A stretch of DNA of 8,558 nt from Candidatus Pacearchaeota archaeon (GTDB lineage Archaea > Nanobdellota > Nanobdellia > Pacearchaeales > GW2011-AR1). The notes beneath the pieces are model-generated. The model ran no database searches, was not told the origin of the DNA, and was given only the letters and a program-made list of their open reading frames with translations. Below are positions 5,720-8,558 of this stretch, one piece after another. Every line of letters starts with the position of its first letter. Within the stretch, counting starts at the first letter, position 1. Made by a program: the position numbers and the translations under genes. Location of the stretch: positions 1-8,558 of the forward strand of contig JAFCDH010000029.1 in the NCBI GenBank assembly GCA_017609795.1, read 5' to 3'.

Positions 5720-5808
5720 ATATTTTTCTGTCATAGAAAATGGTTTTTATCATTTTCTAGCCTTAAAACTCTCTTGTCTAAAACGAGTTTTAAAATACAG
5801 AAAAGTAT
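5720..5808. repeat. Nested inverted repeats able to form a three-way junction (possible structured RNA)
   Basis: Three complementary pairs nest cleanly. An outer 12-bp helix pairs 5720-5731 with 5797-5808 (one G-U pair). Inside it are two perfect 9-bp hairpins: 5734-5742 with 5751-5759 (8-nt loop) and 5763-5771 with 5785-5793 (13-nt loop). Junction linkers are only 2, 3 and 3 nt. This would give a compact three-way junction as RNA, or a palindromic cluster as DNA. Its 3' arm overlaps the Box A of the PRC-barrel gene by three bases, so it is unlikely to sit in that gene's mRNA leader. The junction bases do not match hammerhead or purine-riboswitch cores. It could be an independent small RNA, a regulator-binding site, or chance in AT-rich DNA. 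Confidence 0.45.
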
Positions 5809-5814
5809 TTAAAT
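5806..5814 (+). promoter_or_regulatory. Box A (TATA) element for the PRC-barrel gene
   Basis: The sequence tatttaaat lies 21-29 bp upstream of ATG 5835 in the absence of a ribosome binding site, indicating a leaderless transcript. It overlaps the last three bases of the upstream inverted-repeat structure. Confidence 0.6.
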
Positions 5815-5834
5815 GAAATTAGATTTTTCATGAC

Positions 5835-6164
5835 ATGTTAAAGATAAAAAAATTAACAGATGTTATTGGGAAAAAGGCGTATACAGATACTGGAGATCTT
5901 TTTGGAGAAATTGAGGAATGTAATTTAATTGAAAATAAGGTAGACAGTTGGAGAATAAAAATTGCTGGTTCAATGACTAATTTTCTTGGAGGTGCAAGAG
6001 GGGTGATAATTCCACATCAGTTTGTTAAGGCTGTTGGGGATATTGTGGTTGTAAGTAGAGCAAGCCTTCCATTACAGGAAGGAGAAGAAAGTATTGAACA
6101 GACAGTTGATTTGTCTGAGGATATGGGCTCTGAAGCAACTATTGAATCACAACCTGTTATGTAA
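5835..6164 (+). CDS. PRC-barrel domain protein (109 aa)
   Basis: Residues about 4-77 form a single PRC-barrel domain, a small beta-barrel found in photosynthetic reaction centre H subunit, RimM and many archaeal proteins of unclear role. The typical pattern is visible: KLTDVIGKKAYTDTGDLFGE (6-25), a strand with SWRIKI (38-43), and GVIIPHQFVKAVGDIVVVS (56-74) near the end of the barrel. The C-terminal 32 residues are acidic (EGEES, DLSED) and probably disordered. There is no membrane segment, so the protein is likely cytoplasmic. A glycine-rich stretch (LGGARG, 51-56) replaces the usual loop. The next gene, a membrane protein, starts 10 bp after its stop, so the two are almost certainly co-transcribed, and the barrel may bind that membrane protein (inference). 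Confidence 0.85.
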   Translation: MLKIKKLTDVIGKKAYTDTGDLFGEIEECNLIENKVDSWRIKIAGSMTNFLGGARGVIIPHQFVKAVGDIVVVSRASLPLQEGEESIEQTVDLSEDMGSEATIESQPVM

Positions 6165-6174
6165 GTGATTTAAA

Positions 6175-6669
6175 ATGGTAGAACCAATCTTTATATCTGG
6201 CTTTTTTTTAGATTATGTACTTCCTTTTGTATTAGTTTTTACATTAATTTTTGCAATATTATCAAAAACTAAATTATTAGGAGAAGATAAAAAACAAATT
6301 AATGCAATTATTGGATTAATTGTTGGAATTATTTTACTTGCATTTCCTTTTGCAAGAAATGTTGTTGTTCAGCTTATGCCTTTTTTAGCTGTTTCAGCAG
6401 TTATATTATTAGTTTTTATGTTAATGTATGGATTTATTTGGGGTAAATCAGAAGATGTTTTAGATAAAGGAATGAAAATAACTTTAGCAATTATTTTTAG
6501 TTTAGGTTTAATTACTGCTCTTTTGTTTATTACAGGATGGTGGACTCCTGTTTATGATTTTGTCTTTGGAAGAAGTGGTGGCAGTCAAGTTTGGATTAAT
6601 GGTTTATTAATTATAATTCTTGCAGTTGCTATTATTGCAGTTATTAAAGGAGAGAAAAAATCTGAATGA
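6175..6669 (+). CDS. Multi-helix membrane protein, paralogue 1 of a local family (164 aa)
   Basis: This protein has five hydrophobic segments at about 13-30, 43-58, 68-88, 102-121 and 139-157. A short basic-acidic loop KTKLLGEDK (31-39) follows the first helix, and a KSED stretch (91-94) follows the third. The tail is polar (KGEKKSE). It aligns with the proteins at 7283-7780 and 7985-8485: all three share a proline just before or inside helix 1, the K-x-K-hydrophobic-LGE loop, a proline before helix 3 and a similar size. No known transporter or enzyme motif is seen, so the function is unknown. The gene follows the PRC-barrel gene by 10 bp; the gtgat at 6166-6170 may act as a weak ribosome binding site. 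It ends in TGA and a T-tract. Confidence 0.85.
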   Translation: MVEPIFISGFFLDYVLPFVLVFTLIFAILSKTKLLGEDKKQINAIIGLIVGIILLAFPFARNVVVQLMPFLAVSAVILLVFMLMYGFIWGKSEDVLDKGMKITLAIIFSLGLITALLFITGWWTPVYDFVFGRSGGSQVWINGLLIIILAVAIIAVIKGEKKSE

Positions 6670-6680
6670 TTTTTTCTTTT
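6670..6680 (+). terminator. T-tract terminator after the PRC-barrel/paralogue 1 unit
   Basis: A T6-C-T4 run begins directly after the TGA of the membrane protein gene. This is typical of archaeal U-tract termination. Confidence 0.6.
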
Positions 6681-6835
6681 GGTCTTATGTTAATTCTAAT
6701 ATTTTTTAACTGGAATTTTGATAAGAATAATGAGCGAGTTAAATCAATTTAGTAAATCTTAAAATAAGAATTGGTTTAAGGAGAAAGGAGATGATGAGAT
6801 TAAGCTTTATTTGGTGATGAGAGGTTATAGAAATG
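6681..6835. other. Intergenic stretch without a supported gene
   Basis: Only very short open frames occur here, such as 21 codons from an ATG at 6688. Two box-C-like motifs (ATGATGA near 6791 and GTGATGA near 6817) are present without matching D boxes, so no C/D RNA is called. Confidence 0.4.
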
Positions 6836-6847
6836 TATATAAATATG
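6836..6847 (+). promoter_or_regulatory. Box A (TATA) element for the two-helix gene pair
   Basis: The sequence tatataaatatg is centred about 40 bp before ATG 6882, so transcription would start near 6867. The short leader would include aaggaag (6868-6874), a weak ribosome binding site. Confidence 0.5.
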
Positions 6848-6881
6848 TCTTCATAATAATATCTATAAGGAAGATTGTAAA

Positions 6882-7073
6882 ATGGAGAATAAAAAATTAC
6901 AAACTGATTTAAGATTGATTTTAGGGATTTTTGTGATTATGTTTGGGGCATTAGGTATTGGAGCTTTGGGTATAGGTATTATTTTAAGTAAAAATTTAGT
7001 AGCTTGGTTTGGAGGTATTTTGACTGCAGTTATTGGTATAGTTGCTTCAACAATTCAACAATTTATAAAATGA
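6882..7073 (+). CDS. Two-helix small membrane protein (63 aa), unknown function
   Basis: The protein begins with a polar segment (MENKKLQTDLR), then has two hydrophobic helices at about residues 12-35 and 39-57. The first contains a glycine repeat, GALGIGALGIG (22-32), of the kind that lets helices pack closely or oligomerise. A short SKN turn joins the helices, and the end is STIQQFIK. No family is recognised. It probably sits in the membrane as a helical hairpin. A Box A and a weak AAGGAAG ribosome binding site precede the ATG. Its TGA stop overlaps the ATG of the next gene (ATGA), so the two are translationally coupled and likely function together, between two larger paralogous membrane proteins. 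Confidence 0.75.
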   Translation: MENKKLQTDLRLILGIFVIMFGALGIGALGIGIILSKNLVAWFGGILTAVIGIVASTIQQFIK

Positions 7074-7225
7074 TAACAAATATGATTGTGATAATATTAT
7101 TAGTATTGGCTAGCCTGAATATTTTAGGGATAGCTTATATGATTGTTAAGAGAAATAAGACTCTTGCTTTTATTTTGTCAATATTAGAAATTATTATAGT
7201 TGGAGGATTGATTTTTACTATGTAA
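7070..7225 (+). CDS. Two-helix small membrane protein (51 aa), translationally coupled
   Basis: This protein has two hydrophobic segments at about residues 4-25 and 32-49, joined by the basic turn VKRNK (26-30); few residues lie outside the helices. The ATG at 7070 overlaps the previous gene's TGA as ATGA, the classic arrangement for translational coupling. The same frame is open upstream to an ATG at 7004, but those 22 codons lie inside the preceding gene and encode a Cys/Trp/Tyr-rich stretch unlike the rest, so 7070 is preferred. An internal ATG at 7082 is possible. No family is recognised. With its partner it may form a small membrane complex; the function is unknown. Confidence 0.7.
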   Translation: MITNMIVIILLVLASLNILGIAYMIVKRNKTLAFILSILEIIIVGGLIFTM

Positions 7226-7236
7226 ATCAGGAAAGA

Positions 7237-7262
7237 ACTTAAGGAGGATAACCTTTTTAAGT
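7237..7262 (+). promoter_or_regulatory. Hairpin enclosing an AAGGAGG sequence before paralogue 2; also its Box A
   Basis: Positions 7237-7247 pair with 7252-7262 in an 11-bp stem with two G-U pairs and a four-base ataa loop. The left arm contains AAGGAGG (7241-7247), a perfect Shine-Dalgarno core, yet the next ATG is 35 bases on, too far for direct use. The right arm contains tttttaag, centred about 26 bp before ATG 7283 and so a likely Box A. As RNA the hairpin with its T run could also terminate the upstream gene pair. Confidence 0.4.
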
Positions 7263-7282
7263 GAAGAAAACATTATAATAAA

Positions 7283-7780
7283 ATGGCATATACAAATACA
7301 ATAACTGATGTTTTAAATACTTGGGCAGATTATGGAGTGTTTGCTTATGTTTTACCTTTTTTAATGATTTTTGCATTAGTTTATGGATTATTAAGTAAGA
7401 GTAAACTTTTAGGAGAAAACAGAGGAGTTCATGCAACTCTTGCCCTTGTTGTTGGATTATTAGCTTTGCAATTTGATTATGTTTCAAACTTTTTCGCAAC
7501 AATATTTCCTTATGCAGGTATTGGGATTTCTGTTTTATTAGTTGCTTTAATTTTAATGGGTGTTTTGACTGAGAGTGAAGATGCTGCTAAATGGATATTT
7601 TTTGGAATAGGTGCTGTTATCTTTCTTGTTGTATTGCTTTATTCTCTTTATGATTTTCAATGGTTAGGAGGATATTATGGTGTTGATTGGGCTCCTTGGA
7701 TTATTTTAATTTTAGTTGTGGCAACAGCAGTTGTTGCTGTTGTTTTAGGTGGTAAAAAGAGAAGTAGTAGTGGAGGTTAA
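7283..7780 (+). CDS. Multi-helix membrane protein, paralogue 2 of a local family (165 aa)
   Basis: This protein has hydrophobic segments at about 19-37, 50-65, 76-95, 105-122 and 138-156. The loop SKSKLLGENR (38-47) after helix 1 matches SKTKLLGEDK of paralogue 1 almost exactly, and TESEDAAK (96-103) after helix 3 parallels KSEDVLDK. An aromatic segment YDFQWLGGYYGVDWAPW (123-139) lies between helices 4 and 5, probably outside the membrane core. The tail is basic and Ser/Gly-rich (GGKKRSSSGG). No catalytic or transport motif is recognised. The gene appears leaderless, with a Box A within the upstream hairpin, and ends in a T8 tract. The family resemblance to its neighbours is strong; the function is unknown. 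Confidence 0.85.
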   Translation: MAYTNTITDVLNTWADYGVFAYVLPFLMIFALVYGLLSKSKLLGENRGVHATLALVVGLLALQFDYVSNFFATIFPYAGIGISVLLVALILMGVLTESEDAAKWIFFGIGAVIFLVVLLYSLYDFQWLGGYYGVDWAPWIILILVVATAVVAVVLGGKKRSSSGG

Positions 7781-7788
7781 TTTTTTTT
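7781..7788 (+). terminator. T8 terminator after paralogue 2
   Basis: Eight consecutive T bases follow the TAA directly, a typical archaeal U-tract terminator. Confidence 0.65.
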
Positions 7789-7948
7789 AATTGAAATAAT
7801 TTTGATATTTTACTTAATTTAATAATTGGAATATTATAAGATATTATGAGATATAGAAGATAAGATTAAGATGCTCATCTACAAAGCTAAAAATGTTTAT
7901 GAGATGTTGATAAAGATATAATAAGTTAGAAAAAGATTAACACAAACA

Positions 7949-7957
7949 TTTATAAAT
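7949..7957 (+). promoter_or_regulatory. Box A (TATA) element for paralogue 3
   Basis: The sequence tttataaat is centred about 32 bp before ATG 7985, allowing a leader of only a few bases. The 160 bp before it hold no supported gene, only short A/T-rich frames. Confidence 0.5.
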
Positions 7958-7984
7958 TAATTAATATCTTGATTTTTATAGAAA

Positions 7985-8485
7985 ATGGCAATTGATATAT
8001 CTGGATTAAGCTTTTTTATGCCTATATTTAGCTTTTTATTAGTCTTTGTAATTGTTTATGTTTTACTTGCTAGATTTAAAATTGTTGGAGAAAGTAAGTT
8101 TGGTAATGTTTTAATTAGTTTTATTATGGCTATTATTTTTATGAGTTTTTCTTCTTTAAATTTATTTGTAGAAACGATAATTCCTTGGTTTGTTGTTTTG
8201 CTTGTTGTTGTTTTTTTAGTTTTATTAATTGGTTTTTTTACTAGTAAGGATTGGGCTCCTAAATCCTGGTTTGCTTGGATTATTATAATTATTTTAATTA
8301 TAATCTTTTTAATTTCTGCTATTAGAGTTTTTAATCCTGTTTTCCATCCTGATTTAGGATTGACTTCTGGACAAGGAACAAGTATTTTAGAACAACTTAG
8401 AGGATATATGGATGGAGGGGTTTTAGGAAGTGTTTTTTTAGTAATTATTGCAGGAATTGTTGCTTGGGTTTTGACTCGGAAATAA
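7985..8485 (+). CDS. Multi-helix membrane protein, paralogue 3 of a local family (166 aa)
   Basis: This is the most diverged of the three paralogues. Hydrophobic segments lie at about 10-29, 41-56, 66-85, 96-115 and 145-163. The loop after helix 1 is ARFKIVGESK (29-38), in which the LLGE of the others has become IVGE; the proline before helix 3 (Pro67) is kept. The loop before the last helix is longer (about 116-144, including HPDLGLTSGQGTSILEQLRG) and may be exposed. The charged SED stretch after helix 3 is replaced by TSKDWAPKSW. The function is unknown. It has its own Box A and ends in TAA followed by a T-tract, so it can be expressed separately from the other members of the cluster. Confidence 0.8.
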   Translation: MAIDISGLSFFMPIFSFLLVFVIVYVLLARFKIVGESKFGNVLISFIMAIIFMSFSSLNLFVETIIPWFVVLLVVVFLVLLIGFFTSKDWAPKSWFAWIIIIILIIIFLISAIRVFNPVFHPDLGLTSGQGTSILEQLRGYMDGGVLGSVFLVIIAGIVAWVLTRK

Positions 8486-8488
8486 GGA

Positions 8489-8498
8489 TTTTTTCTTT
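8489..8498 (+). terminator. T-tract terminator after paralogue 3
   Basis: A T6-C-T3 run lies three bases after the TAA stop. It is almost the same as the tract after paralogue 1. Confidence 0.55.
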
Positions 8499-8529
8499 GA
8501 AAATTAAATCACAATAATCTTTATTAACT

Positions 8530-8540
8530 CTTTTTAAATT
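8530..8540 (+). promoter_or_regulatory. Box A-like element near the window edge
   Basis: The sequence ctttttaaatt resembles a TATA element and suggests another plus-strand gene starting at or beyond the window end. An ATG at 8549 is only about 14 bp from the box centre, too close for a leaderless start, so the true start is probably outside the window. Confidence 0.3.
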
Positions 8541-8558
8541 TGTAATATATGAAAAAAG

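Noticed and set aside
6790..6823. C/D-box small RNA suggested by ATGATGA and GTGATGA
   Set aside because: No CTGA D or D' box is found at suitable positions on the same strand, so the pattern is incomplete.
7004..7069. Longer 73-aa version of the second two-helix protein
   Set aside because: The extra 22 codons lie inside the preceding gene, are Cys/Trp/Tyr-rich and unlike the rest; the ATGA overlap at 7070 explains the start.
7257..7502. Minus-strand 81-codon frame opposite paralogue 2
   Set aside because: It is antisense to a well-supported membrane gene, is low in complexity and has no promoter signal.
7874..7904. CTCAT/ATGAG inverted repeat before paralogue 3
   Set aside because: The stem is only 5 bp with a long loop, which is expected by chance in this sequence.

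Overview
This is a very AT-rich (roughly a quarter G+C by eye) and compact window. It looks like a chromosome segment from an archaeon, probably a DPANN lineage of the Woesearchaeota/Pacearchaeota type. The evidence is a Hef/XPF-type DNA-repair pair, a ThpR-like 2H phosphoesterase, TATA-like Box A elements about 25 bp before many start codons (leaderless genes), T-tract ends, and many small multi-helix membrane proteins. No tRNA, rRNA, CRISPR array, IS element or phage gene was seen. The lineage is inferred from style, not from a marker gene.

Left part (1-1100, minus strand): a 63-aa exported lipoprotein-like peptide, then a two-gene unit of membrane proteins. The 52-aa gene at 887-1045 feeds a 115-aa four-helix gene at 502-849. 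These two genes have near-identical, strong Shine-Dalgarno start modules, unlike most other genes here.

Middle part (1123-5527): a ThpR-like 2H phosphoesterase (minus) and an unrecognised 83-aa soluble protein (plus) diverge from a region with a repeated TAACTAT motif. Next comes the repair pair on the minus strand. A Hef-type superfamily 2 helicase (2905-4488) lies upstream of a separate XPF/Hef-type ERCC4 nuclease with a helix-hairpin-helix (2105-2785). In many euryarchaea these are one polypeptide. Here they are split, and the helicase ends in a PIP-box-like tail. Divergent from the helicase is a decayed nucleotidyltransferase gene (4539-4951) with an in-frame TGA and a one-base frameshift. 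It runs into the 3' end of a site-2-protease-like membrane protein (4904-5527) that keeps the LDG motif but lacks HExxH.

Right part (5528-8558, plus strand): a noncoding stretch holds an 89-nt set of nested inverted repeats that folds as a three-way junction, ending on the Box A of a PRC-barrel gene (5835-6164). After that comes a run of membrane proteins: three diverged paralogues (6175-6669, 7283-7780, 7985-8485) sharing a K-x-K-hydrophobic-LGE loop after the first helix, with a translationally coupled pair of two-helix proteins (6882-7073 and 7070-7225) between the first and second. Each paralogue is followed by a T-tract or, before the second, by a hairpin. The PRC-barrel plus paralogue array is the best candidate for an undescribed system here, perhaps an envelope or membrane-organising module, but its function cannot be read from sequence alone.
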